A DNA stretch of 64,000 nt from Ancylothrix sp. D3o (GTDB lineage Bacteria; Cyanobacteriota; Cyanobacteriia; Cyanobacteriales; Oscillatoriaceae). This document shows positions 18,685 through 28,249 of the stretch, one piece after another. The stretch spans positions 387,441 through 451,440 of the forward strand of contig NZ_JAMXEX010000004.1 in NCBI RefSeq assembly GCF_025370775.1, in the 5' to 3' direction. A model generated the notes under the pieces. The model did not search any database. It saw only the letters and a program-made list of their open reading frames with translations, and was not told the origin of the DNA. How positions within the stretch are numbered: the first letter of the stretch is position 1; each line of letters starts with the position of its first letter. Made by a program: the position numbers and the translations under genes.

Positions 18685-20832
18685 TTAAATTTGCAATTTT
18701 TTAATTAAATTTAAGCTCTTGTTATAGCATTGTGTATTGCCTTTATCGATACAACTTTTGGCAGCTTTTTGTAAGTCTTCAATAGCTGAAGTATGTTCAT
18801 TGATGAGGGCAAAAACTCGGCCTCGTTCGTAATAAAGATCGCCCGCTGTAGGCATTAACTGAAGGGCTTGGGAATAGTCAGCGATGGCTTTTTGGTAGTC
18901 GCTGAGTTCGACATAAATTCTGGCGCGGTTTGTCCAAGCGTCAGCATCGTTTCGATTGAGGTTAATTGCTCTCGTAAAATCAGTAATTGCCCCCCGTTTA
19001 TCGCCGGTTGCTGTTCGCACTAAACCGCGATTAATGTAGGCAATGCTGTCATTTTTATTAAGACTAATAGCGCGGTTACAATCGTTCAAAGCTTTTTGAT
19101 AGGCAGCTTTTTGATACTCAGCTAAACAGCGTTGTTGATAGGCCGGCCCGTGATTTTGATTAATGGTAATAGCTTGGCTACACTCATCAATAGCAGCCGT
19201 AAAATTACCTAAATTCAAATAAGCAATACAGCGATTTGTATGAGTAACAGCATTGTTTAAACTCAAAACAGATGCGGGGGATGTTTCCTCCTTTAAACCC
19301 AATTGCAAAGCTTGAGTAAAGTCTTCAATCGCCGTCTTATTTTCGCCCATTGCCGACCGTACTAAGCCCCGATTATTATGAGATTCAGCATCCTTGGGGT
19401 TAAGAGATATAGCACGGGTGCAATCTTCAATTCCCCGCTGGTATGCCCCCAAATGTAAATAAACTAAACAGCGATTTTTATAAGCATTTGCATGGGTGGG
19501 TAGAAGTGAAATTGCCCGACTGCAATCAGACAAAGCATCTTCTAATTTTGATAAATGTAATTGGGCTAAACAGCGGTTATTATAAGCCTCAGCATCATCA
19601 CTATTCAGGCGAATCACTTGAGAGTAGTCTTCCGCCGCACCCTGATAATCTCCAAGTTGGAAACGCACAGCCCCACGACTATTATAAGCCCCGGCATCAT
19701 CGGGTTCTAAACTTATGGCTCGGCTGTAATCTTCCTGGGCTTTTTCTACTTCGCCTCGTTTAGCCCTTTCTATCCCGCGCCGATAATATTCTTCGGCTTT
19801 CATTTGAGTTTGATTGTGAAAAAGTAAGCCCAATCCTCCTAAAATTATCGCCCCAATTCCGCCTAAACAAACCCAACGTAAAAGAGTATCCACCGGCCCA
19901 AAAGAAAACCATTCTCGCGTCGCCGAAAACTGTATTGGTTGCGGTGGCGTTTGGGGCATATCTATAATCGTTGTCGGTAGTTGAAAACCCTCAGCATCAT
20001 CACACATTTTGTATAAATCTGTCAGGGCTTCCGCCGCCGAATGGTAGCGAAGATAACAGTCATCGTCAACCATTTTTTGCAAAAATATTGCAAATTGGTG
20101 GCTAATTTTTACTTGTTCTTGCCACAGAGATAATTCCGGGTTTTTTTCGGAAGGATTTTTAAGTTTTGGCAACTCTTTTGCGGTAACACCAGTGAGGGAT
20201 TGAATCCCGATCATCCCCACTGCATAAACATCGCTATTTAATTGTGGATTACCTTGAAATTGTTCCAGAGGCATATACGCAGGAGTGCCGGTGGCAATTG
20301 TGCGGGGAATTTGCATTTCTAAGCCATCCTTAGCAATTTCTTTCACCGCCCCAAAATCAATTAAAACTAACTTGCGATCTGGCAATCGGCGGATAATATT
20401 TTTAGGCGTAACATCCCGATGAATCACACCGTGACTGTGAACAAAAACCAAAATTTCTAACAATTCTCGCAATAAATTAAGCGTGGCTTTTTCAGCCCAA
20501 GGTTTCCCCGCTACCAATTCCCTCACCAAACAGGGGCCCGGAATAAAATCTTCAACAATAAAAAAATCTTGTTTCGCTTCAAAATACGCCAAAAGAGTCG
20601 GGATTTGGTCATGTTTTCGTCCCAACTTTTCTAAAATTTGTACCTCTCTCTGGAACCGACGGCGCGCAGCTTGTAAAGACTTGGCACTATTACGAGTTGG
20701 ACGCAAATGCTTAATCACACATTGAGGATTTCCTGGGCGCCGTGTATCGATTGCTAAATAAGTTTTTGCAAACGATCCTTCCCCCAAAAATTCGAGAATT
20801 TGATAGCGCCGGTCTAAAATTTTTCCAATCAC
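18685..20832 (-). CDS. Membrane Ser/Thr kinase with extracytoplasmic-type TPR tail (kinase A)
   Basis: 715 residues. Kinase domain about 1-280: glycine loop GEGSFAKTY, Lys41, catalytic loop HRD at 138-140 and DFG at 159-161, activation segment ending in TPAYMPLEQ. The catalytic-loop Lys (HRDxK) is Thr142 here, a modest deviation. A membrane helix (about 318-340) is followed by some ten TPR repeats. Expected to phosphorylate proteins on Ser/Thr, with the TPR part on the far side of the membrane as a sensor or docking surface. Third gene in a head-to-tail row of three paralogues on the minus strand. Confidence 0.9.
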   Translation of the reverse strand: MIGKILDRRYQILEFLGEGSFAKTYLAIDTRRPGNPQCVIKHLRPTRNSAKSLQAARRRFQREVQILEKLGRKHDQIPTLLAYFEAKQDFFIVEDFIPGPCLVRELVAGKPWAEKATLNLLRELLEILVFVHSHGVIHRDVTPKNIIRRLPDRKLVLIDFGAVKEIAKDGLEMQIPRTIATGTPAYMPLEQFQGNPQLNSDVYAVGMIGIQSLTGVTAKELPKLKNPSEKNPELSLWQEQVKISHQFAIFLQKMVDDDCYLRYHSAAEALTDLYKMCDDAEGFQLPTTIIDMPQTPPQPIQFSATREWFSFGPVDTLLRWVCLGGIGAIILGGLGLLFHNQTQMKAEEYYRRGIERAKRGEVEKAQEDYSRAISLEPDDAGAYNSRGAVRFQLGDYQGAAEDYSQVIRLNSDDAEAYNNRCLAQLHLSKLEDALSDCSRAISLLPTHANAYKNRCLVYLHLGAYQRGIEDCTRAISLNPKDAESHNNRGLVRSAMGENKTAIEDFTQALQLGLKEETSPASVLSLNNAVTHTNRCIAYLNLGNFTAAIDECSQAITINQNHGPAYQQRCLAEYQKAAYQKALNDCNRAISLNKNDSIAYINRGLVRTATGDKRGAITDFTRAINLNRNDADAWTNRARIYVELSDYQKAIADYSQALQLMPTAGDLYYERGRVFALINEHTSAIEDLQKAAKSCIDKGNTQCYNKSLNLIKKLQI

Positions 20833-20908
20833 AGGGATAACAATAATGAAGTTTTAAAGTATAGCTTTTTGATTTTTCTGGTAAATTGTAGAGAGAAAAA
20901 CAAAGGTT

Positions 20909-23116
20909 CTACGGCAGCGTTTTAATTTGGTATTGAGCATCGTTATAGCACCCTGTGTTTCCCTGATCTAAACATAACTTCGAGGCTTTTTGAAAATCGT
21001 CTTTTGCACCCTGTTTGTCGCCCATCCCTGCGCGAAGCAAACCTCTAGCATAATAGGCAGTATTATAATCGGGCTTGAGCCGAATTGCCTGGGTATAATC
21101 CTCAATTGCATTACGAAAATTATCCAAACCGGCATAAACGCCTGCTCGGTTACTATAAGCAATCGCATCACTAGGATTCACCCGAATTGCCTGCGAAAAA
21201 TCATCAATCGCACCGGCTTTATCTCCCCCCGCCGCCTTTGCTAACCCCCTGTTACTATAAACTTTAGAATTATTCGGATTAAGAGAAATTGACTGCGTGC
21301 AATCTTCTATGGCTTTTTGATATTGCTGTAAATTGTAATAAGCAATACAGCGATTTTCATAAGCCACCATATCCTTTTGATTTAGTTCTAAAGCTTTCGT
21401 GCAATCCTCTGTCGCTTTTTGATATTCACTTAAATTCACATAAGCGCCGCAACGATTACTATAAGCTTCTCCGTAGTCAGGCTTAATTTTAATCGCCTCG
21501 CTATAATCGGACATTGCCCCTTGATAATCTGCCAAAAAAAACCTCGCTCTCCCCCGGCTATAATAAGCATCCGCACTCTGGGGATTCAGCCGTATTGCCT
21601 GCGTATAATCTGCAATAGCTCCTTGTTTATCTCCCGCCGCCGAATATGCTAAACCCCGGTTAATATAGGAAATTTCATTGTTTGAATTCCTGCGGATTGC
21701 TTCGGTATAATCTTCGATAGCCTTGCGATAATCTTTAAGCTCAAAATAAGCTCTCCCCCGCTTATAATAAGCATCCCCATCATTAGAATTAAGCCGAATT
21801 ATTTGATTATAATCTTCAATAGCGGCTGGGTAATCTTTGAGTTCAAAATAAGCTAAACCTCTGTTATAATAAACATCATTCAGATTTCTATCCAGGCGAA
21901 CCGCCTTTGTATAGTCTTCAATAGCCGCCTCAAAATTTCCCTGATCATAATTAACATTACCCCGTTTATAATATGCTTCAGCATCGTTAGGATTTAGCTG
22001 AAGGGCACGGCTTAAATCTTCCACTGCCCCTTGATGATCTCCCCGGATTTGTTTTTCACTGCCTTGAGTTTTTAAAACTGTGGCTTTTTGCGCGTCGCCG
22101 CCCAGCAAAGCCCAAATTACTGCTCCTACCAACAAGGCAGCTAAACCAAAAATAACCGGTTTTTTGGCAAAGGATTTTTTAACCTTATCAGGACTTTTTA
22201 AAGTTGTTTGTTCTCCTCCAAATCCGCTGTAAGTAAATTGGGTGTAATTGCCATAATTAAACAGGCTAGTAGTGTTAGGTTGATTGTAAATAACATTGAG
22301 AGCCGCTAACACTTCATCCGCCGTTTGATAACGTTCTTCGCAATCATAAAAGATCATTTTGTCAACAATATCGGCCAATTGTTCACTCACTTGAGCGCGA
22401 TGCCGCCAGAGGAATTCACCGCCATTATTGGCTGATTCTTGCAGTTTCGCTAAATCTTCTGTTGATAGGCCGGTCAGCCCTTGGACAGCAATCATCCCCA
22501 AAGCATAAATATCACTGTTAGAAACCAAATTATTTTGCAATTGTTCCAAGGGTTTATAAGGCTGACTAATTACATCAGAATAAGACATCCGTTTTTGTTT
22601 ACTGGAGGGAAGTTGAGACGTAATTTCTTTAATTGAACCGAAATTAATTAAAACTAATTTTTTATCAGAAGCGCGGCGAATAATATTATTGGGCTGAATA
22701 TTGCCGTGAATAGTTCCAGAAGAGTGAACAAATTCGAGAATTTCTAAAACTTCTCGCACTGCACCCACCACTTTTTCTTCTGTTAAAGGTACACCGGCCT
22801 CTAATTCACCGCTCAAAGCCTGACCATTAATAAATTCCTCAACTAAATAAAATTCGCGGTTTTCTTCAAAAAAAGCCAGCAGTTGAGGGATGCGGTCATG
22901 CCGGCCCAATTTTTCTAAAGTCTCTGCCTTTTTTTTAAATAATAATTGAATGATTTGGTAGGTGCGCGGCGTATTGCTGGGGGGTCGCAGTTGTTTAGCC
23001 ACACACTCAGGATAACCGGGCCGGTGTGTGTCTGCGGCCAGATAAGTCTGTCCAAATGCACTAGATCCGAGAACCTTAATAACACGGTAACGCCGATCTA
23101 ACAGTTGACCAATCAT
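20909..23116 (-). CDS. Predicted pseudokinase with TPR tail (kinase B)
   Basis: 735 residues, same layout as its two neighbours: kinase fold (about 1-280), membrane helix (about 317-335), then about eleven TPRs. Lys41 is kept, but the catalytic Asp of HRD is replaced (H137-G138-N139) and the metal-binding Asp of DFG is replaced (N158-F159-G160). The glycine loop is GSSAFG and the activation segment is altered. I checked both codons on the sequence (AAT in each case). With both key aspartates gone it is unlikely to be a normal kinase; it may act as a scaffold or regulator of the flanking active paralogues. The long intact frame argues against a dead gene. Confidence 0.88.
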   Translation of the reverse strand: MIGQLLDRRYRVIKVLGSSAFGQTYLAADTHRPGYPECVAKQLRPPSNTPRTYQIIQLLFKKKAETLEKLGRHDRIPQLLAFFEENREFYLVEEFINGQALSGELEAGVPLTEEKVVGAVREVLEILEFVHSSGTIHGNIQPNNIIRRASDKKLVLINFGSIKEITSQLPSSKQKRMSYSDVISQPYKPLEQLQNNLVSNSDIYALGMIAVQGLTGLSTEDLAKLQESANNGGEFLWRHRAQVSEQLADIVDKMIFYDCEERYQTADEVLAALNVIYNQPNTTSLFNYGNYTQFTYSGFGGEQTTLKSPDKVKKSFAKKPVIFGLAALLVGAVIWALLGGDAQKATVLKTQGSEKQIRGDHQGAVEDLSRALQLNPNDAEAYYKRGNVNYDQGNFEAAIEDYTKAVRLDRNLNDVYYNRGLAYFELKDYPAAIEDYNQIIRLNSNDGDAYYKRGRAYFELKDYRKAIEDYTEAIRRNSNNEISYINRGLAYSAAGDKQGAIADYTQAIRLNPQSADAYYSRGRARFFLADYQGAMSDYSEAIKIKPDYGEAYSNRCGAYVNLSEYQKATEDCTKALELNQKDMVAYENRCIAYYNLQQYQKAIEDCTQSISLNPNNSKVYSNRGLAKAAGGDKAGAIDDFSQAIRVNPSDAIAYSNRAGVYAGLDNFRNAIEDYTQAIRLKPDYNTAYYARGLLRAGMGDKQGAKDDFQKASKLCLDQGNTGCYNDAQYQIKTLP

Positions 23117-23257
23117 TGAACACCCCGTCAGTATTTCAGATTTTAGATTTTAAATTAAGCGTTTTAACCTCTCCTCCCCAACCCCCTAACCCTGCGAGAG
23201 AAGGGAAAGTTTCTAGCGCCCAACTTGCAGACAAACGCCGCAGCCAGGCGCGATTTT

Positions 23258-25414
23258 TCAGGATGATTTAAGTTTACTGATTTGCTGTTGCACATCTCTG
23301 TAAGCATCAGGCCGGCCTTGTTCAAGATACAAACTAGCCGCCTTTTGCAAATCTTCCAGCGCACCGGCCTTATCACCCAATTTGGCACGGGCCATCCCCC
23401 GCTCAGCATAAGCCACCGCAAACTCAGGATTCAGGCGAATTCCTTGCGAATAATCTGCAATAGCACTCGTATAATCTTGGCCGTTATAATGCACAGCCGC
23501 TCGATTTCCGTAAGCCACCGCATCACTGGGATTAATGCGAATTGCCTGCGTATAATCTTCAATTGCCCCAAGACGGTCTCTAAAAAGCGACCGAGCTAAA
23601 CCGCGATTGCTAAAAGCTTTAGCATTATTAGCATTTAACCGGATCGCCTGTGTGCAATCCTCAATCGCTTTGCGATGCTCCCCCAAATTCAAATAAGCCA
23701 CACAGCGATTTTCATAGCCTACCGCATCATCTCTATTTAACTCGATAGCCCGCGTACAATCTGCTACCGCTCTTCGCCGGTCTGCCAAATTCAAATAAGC
23801 CCCACACCGGCTACTATAAGCTTGATAATGCTTGGGATTTAACTCAATCGCCTTACTATAATCTGAGCTTGCCCCCTGATAATCTGCCAAAAAATAACGC
23901 GCCCTACCCCGACTATAATAAGCATCTGCATCCTCTGGCTGTCGCTGAATGCTTTGCGTATAATCGGCAATGGCTCCCTGTTTATCCCCGGCTGCGGAAC
24001 GAGCTAAACCCCTTCCCAAATAAGCTTTACCATCATTGGGAGCCAATCGGATCGCCTCAGTGTAATCTCGGATCGCAGTTGGATAATCTTGCAGTTGAGA
24101 ATAAGCCGTTGCTCGCTTATAGTGGGCCTGCGGATCATTGGGAGTCAGCTTAATAACTTGATCGAGATCCTCAATCACACCCCGCCAGTCGCTTTGCTGC
24201 GATTTTGCTTCGGCGCGGTTATAGTACGCATCTGCATAATTTGGGTTTTGCTTGATTGCTTGCGTGTAATCTGCAATGGCTTGTTCAAGTTCTCCCAAAT
24301 CATAGTGAGCATTGGCACGTTTGTAATATAGTTCTGCATCCTTAGAATTAAAACGTAGAGCTTGCGTATAATCTGCAATAGCGCCTCGATAATCGCCCTC
24401 TTGAGACCGATCTGCACCGCGTTTATAAAAGTCTTGTGATTTGCTTAGATCCGGCTTAACCCACAACCACACAAGCCCTACCCCCACTAAAACCGCCGCC
24501 AAACCAGCCAAAATATAAGGCCGGCGCTGTTTCAAGAGGCTGGGGAGTTCGTATTGAGTCCGCATCGAGTACGCCTCGCCCTGGGGTTTAGCATGAGGTA
24601 GTTGGCTTAATTCTGCCAAAACTCGCGCCGCCGATTGATAGCGTCCCCCATAGTTGTGATGAATCATTTTGTCGAGGATGTCTGCCAGTTGGGTGCTGAC
24701 TACGGTTCGCTGTCTCCAGAGGATTTTACCGTTGTGGGGATCTTGCAGTTTGGGTAATTCTCCGGCTGGCAGGCCGGTGAGTGCTTGTATTGCCACCATC
24801 CCCAGAGAATATAAATCGCTGCTATACTGTGGGTTTCCTTGAAATTGCTCCACCGGCATATAGGCAGGGGTGCCGGCGGCTATGGTCCAAGGTGCAGCGC
24901 TGTTGCTGATTTGCGAAGTAATTTCTTTAACTGAGCCAAAATCAATTAAAACTAATTTATTATCCGAAGCCCGACGAATTAAATTTGCCGGTTTGATATC
25001 CCGGTGGATGACACGGTTGGCGTGGACAAACACCAAAATATCCAGAACCTCGGTTAATAACTTGACAACCTCTGATTCTGGCAACGGTTGACCCGGAATA
25101 ATTTCTTGGGTTAAAGGATGGCCGGCAGTATATTCTTTGACCAAATAAAATTTGTTATTTTCGGCAAAAAATGCCAAAAGTTGGGGAATTTTGTCATGGC
25201 GGCCTAATTTTTCGAGAGTTTCGGCTTCGCGTTTAAACAGCCGGCTGGCTGCTTCCAAAGAAACAGAGGCGTTATTTGTGGGGCAAAGTTGCTTGACCAC
25301 ACAATGAGGCTCGCCCGGACGGCGTAGGTCTTCAGCTAAATACGTTTGCCCAAACGCCCCAGAGCCTAAGATTTCAACTATCCGGTAACGCCCATCCAGC
25401 ACTTTACCTATCAC
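23258..25414 (-). CDS. Membrane Ser/Thr kinase with TPR tail (kinase C)
   Basis: 718 residues. Glycine loop GSGAFGQTY, Lys41, HRDIKPAN (137-144), DFG 158-160, GTPAYMPVEQ: all catalytic residues present. Membrane helix about 300-318, then about eleven TPR units with the NRGLARS/YNRAEA-type consensus. First gene of the minus-strand triplet and the most canonical kinase of the three. Close similarity to kinase B in the N-lobe (identical spacing to Lys41, HRD and DFG) shows they arose by duplication. Targets unknown. Confidence 0.92.
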   Translation of the reverse strand: MIGKVLDGRYRIVEILGSGAFGQTYLAEDLRRPGEPHCVVKQLCPTNNASVSLEAASRLFKREAETLEKLGRHDKIPQLLAFFAENNKFYLVKEYTAGHPLTQEIIPGQPLPESEVVKLLTEVLDILVFVHANRVIHRDIKPANLIRRASDNKLVLIDFGSVKEITSQISNSAAPWTIAAGTPAYMPVEQFQGNPQYSSDLYSLGMVAIQALTGLPAGELPKLQDPHNGKILWRQRTVVSTQLADILDKMIHHNYGGRYQSAARVLAELSQLPHAKPQGEAYSMRTQYELPSLLKQRRPYILAGLAAVLVGVGLVWLWVKPDLSKSQDFYKRGADRSQEGDYRGAIADYTQALRFNSKDAELYYKRANAHYDLGELEQAIADYTQAIKQNPNYADAYYNRAEAKSQQSDWRGVIEDLDQVIKLTPNDPQAHYKRATAYSQLQDYPTAIRDYTEAIRLAPNDGKAYLGRGLARSAAGDKQGAIADYTQSIQRQPEDADAYYSRGRARYFLADYQGASSDYSKAIELNPKHYQAYSSRCGAYLNLADRRRAVADCTRAIELNRDDAVGYENRCVAYLNLGEHRKAIEDCTQAIRLNANNAKAFSNRGLARSLFRDRLGAIEDYTQAIRINPSDAVAYGNRAAVHYNGQDYTSAIADYSQGIRLNPEFAVAYAERGMARAKLGDKAGALEDLQKAASLYLEQGRPDAYRDVQQQISKLKSS

Positions 25415-25594
25415 TGCTATCCCTCAATGTGTCCTACTCGGATTGTCTTTCTTTCTGTATTTTAGAAACTGTGGGAACAGATAAAAATGGTCTCAATAAT
25501 TCTTGACAAAGCCTTGTGTTTATGATATGGAATTCAATACATCAGGGGAGAGATCGAGGCTGTATCCATTTCTATAAACTACAAATTATCAAGC

Positions 25595-28210
25595 ATGAAA
25601 AACTCTTTAAAATTAGCTCTCTCTCTAGGAATTTTATTTGCTTGGCATAAACCGGCACCGGCACAAATTGTCCCCGATGCAACTTTGCCGGTTAATAGTA
25701 TTGTTACCCCCACCGGCAACACTTTTTTGATAGAAGGCGGATCTTCAGTCGGTAGTAATCTTTTTCACAGTTTTCGAGAATTTTCTCTGGGAACTGGGGA
25801 TCGTGCCATTTTTAATAATTCCCTAACGATTCAAAATATCCTAACCCGCATCACCGGCACCAACATTTCTAACATTGATGGCTTGATTGCAGCCAATGGC
25901 AAGGCCAATTTATTTTTAATTAATCCGAACGGGATTATTTTTGGCCCCAACGCTAAATTAAATATTGGCGGTTCGTTTTTTGCCAGCACAGCCGATAGTA
26001 TTGCTTTATCAGATGGCAGTTTTTTTAGTGCCAAAAACCCCAACGCGCCGCCGCTTTTAACTATCAATGTGCCGGTGGGTTTACAAATGGGAGAAAACCC
26101 CGGAAAAATTCAAGTTTTGGGAGAAGGACATCAATTAAGTTTTGACTCAAATACCTTAGCAACCGTGAGAACTTCTAGGCCGGCAGGCTTGCAAGTTTTA
26201 CCAGGAAAAACATTAGGTTTATTGGGGGGAGATATTGAGTTAATTGGCGGAAATATTACAGCCGAAGGAGGCATAATAGAACTCGGAAGCGTTAGCAATA
26301 ATTTGGTGACATTGACGCCAATTCCAGAAGGTTTTGCCTTTGGCTATGAAAACGTCCAAAACTTTCAAAATATTCGCTTAAGTCAAGCTGCCTCAGCTTC
26401 CACAAGTGGCAATGGGGGTGGAGATATTCAAATGCAAGCTCGGCGATTAGAAATTTTAGAAGGCTCGACAATTTTAGCCGATACCCTAGGAACAGCCAAC
26501 GGCGGAACATTAAGCGTAAAAACCACAGAAGCAGTGGAAATTATTGGAAGTCCTGATAATTTTTCGAGTAGTATTTTTGCCTCGGTTGATCCGGGCGCAA
26601 CTGGCGGGGGGGGTTCTTTAAGCATTGAAACACCGAATTTATTATTAGGAAATGGGGCGATTGTTGGAGCAGATACGTTTGGCCAAGGAAATGCCGGTGC
26701 TTTAACAGTGCGAGCCAGAAACGTAGAATTAAGTGCCGCCACCGTCATGGAAACAGCGGCTTATGGGGGTTCCACCGGCAACGCGGGAAATTTAACCATT
26801 GAAACAGGCCGTTTAGTTGTCAGCAACGGAGCGCAAATTTTAACCTTTACCCGCGACAGAGGAAATGCCGGTGACTTAACAGTAAAAGCCCAAGAAGTTG
26901 AAGTTAGAGGCGTGTCATCTAACGGTAGATTTAGCAGCGTTTTAGCTGCTTCTGCGGAATTGGGATCAACCGGCAAAGGCGGTCAATTAACCATCGAAAC
27001 TTCATCCTTAAAAATTGCTGAGGGTGCAAAAGTGGGGGTAGATACTGCCGGTTCAAATCCTGCCGGTCAAGTCCGCATAAAAGCAGAGAACCTAGAAATT
27101 TATGGCACAGCATTTAATGGCAGCCCAAGTATTTTATCGGCAGATACATTTAGCACGGGAAACGGCGGAGAATTAAACATAGAGGCTAAAACTTTAATTG
27201 TCAGAGATGGCGCGCAAATTGCCACAGGAACCTTTGATAAAGGCACTGGGGGAAATTTAATAATTAACGCTTCTAATATTGAATTAAGCGGCGCAACTCC
27301 AACGGCAGAAAACTTGAGCCGCGATTTTTTTAAAGATCAGTCTGGGCAGTTATTGCCAAGTGGGTTATTTGCTAGTTCTTTTGGCAGCGGCAATGCCGGC
27401 ACTCTCTCTGTGACAGCGGGAAGTTTAAGAATAACAGATCGAGCGCAAATTTCTGTGAGTTCTCAACAAGGGGGAGAAGCCGGCAACCTTAATATTATTG
27501 CCCGCAGTTTGTTTCAAGACAAAGGCACATTAAGTGCTGCAACAGTGCAAGGCAAACAAGGGAATATTACCCTGAATATAGGAGCCTTACAATTGCGAAA
27601 TGGCAGTGCAATTACCACTAATGCTTCTGGTGAGTCAACTGGGGGAAATATTTCCTTGTCGGCTGAGACTTTAACGGCTTTAGAAAATAGCGATATTAGC
27701 GCCAATTCCCAAGAAGCAAGAGGCGGACAAGTTACGATTAATGTGCAAGGAATTTTTGGCACAGAGTACCGGCTATTTCCGACGCCAAAAAGTGATATTA
27801 CCGCCAGTGGAGGCAGTCCCGAACTGAGTGGAAATGTGCAAATTAATACGCCTAATGCTAACCCGGCTGCGGGTTTGGGGACATTGCCTTCACAATTGAG
27901 CGATTTAAGCAATCAAATTGTACAAGGTTGTGCGGCGTCTCAGGGCAACCGATTTGTTGTCACCGGCAGAGGGGGGTTGCCGGATGATCCTTCTCAACCT
28001 TTAACGAGTCAAATGATTTGGCAGGATATGCGTCCTTTGGAAACAACAGAAACAGTGGGGGATGTGGTAGAAAAAGAGCCGGTTAGGGGTGGTGTTTTTG
28101 AGGCAAATAGTTGGCGTCTCAATTCACGGGGTCAGGTAGAATTGATTGTTAGTAATGCGGGGTTTCAAAAAGAGGGTTTCTGGTATAAATGGCCGCGTTG
28201 TCGGGTTTAG
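25595..28210 (+). CDS. Filamentous-haemagglutinin-type exoprotein (TPS passenger)
   Basis: 871 residues. Signal peptide ends near APAQ (residues 20-24). A two-partner-secretion haemagglutinin domain follows (about 25-150) with FREFSL, NPNGIIFGP and FFASTADSI signatures, then a long run of beta-helix-like repeats rich in GNAG and LSVTA/LTVKA. The C-terminal end with WRLNSRGQVELIV is typical of cyanobacterial members. It would be secreted through the outer membrane by a TpsB/ShlB-type pore, which is not in this window. The CHAT-domain gene begins 39 bases downstream, so they are likely co-transcribed. Function probably adhesion or surface structure. Confidence 0.88.
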   Translation: MKNSLKLALSLGILFAWHKPAPAQIVPDATLPVNSIVTPTGNTFLIEGGSSVGSNLFHSFREFSLGTGDRAIFNNSLTIQNILTRITGTNISNIDGLIAANGKANLFLINPNGIIFGPNAKLNIGGSFFASTADSIALSDGSFFSAKNPNAPPLLTINVPVGLQMGENPGKIQVLGEGHQLSFDSNTLATVRTSRPAGLQVLPGKTLGLLGGDIELIGGNITAEGGIIELGSVSNNLVTLTPIPEGFAFGYENVQNFQNIRLSQAASASTSGNGGGDIQMQARRLEILEGSTILADTLGTANGGTLSVKTTEAVEIIGSPDNFSSSIFASVDPGATGGGGSLSIETPNLLLGNGAIVGADTFGQGNAGALTVRARNVELSAATVMETAAYGGSTGNAGNLTIETGRLVVSNGAQILTFTRDRGNAGDLTVKAQEVEVRGVSSNGRFSSVLAASAELGSTGKGGQLTIETSSLKIAEGAKVGVDTAGSNPAGQVRIKAENLEIYGTAFNGSPSILSADTFSTGNGGELNIEAKTLIVRDGAQIATGTFDKGTGGNLIINASNIELSGATPTAENLSRDFFKDQSGQLLPSGLFASSFGSGNAGTLSVTAGSLRITDRAQISVSSQQGGEAGNLNIIARSLFQDKGTLSAATVQGKQGNITLNIGALQLRNGSAITTNASGESTGGNISLSAETLTALENSDISANSQEARGGQVTINVQGIFGTEYRLFPTPKSDITASGGSPELSGNVQINTPNANPAAGLGTLPSQLSDLSNQIVQGCAASQGNRFVVTGRGGLPDDPSQPLTSQMIWQDMRPLETTETVGDVVEKEPVRGGVFEANSWRLNSRGQVELIVSNAGFQKEGFWYKWPRCRV

Positions 28211-28249
28211 GGTTGGGGATGTTGGTTTTTTAATTAAGAGGTAGGGATT

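Noticed and set aside
23164-23421. 85-residue minus-strand frame at the end of kinase C
   Set aside because: It is another frame of the last TPR region of kinase C plus the intergenic gap; composition is not protein-like.
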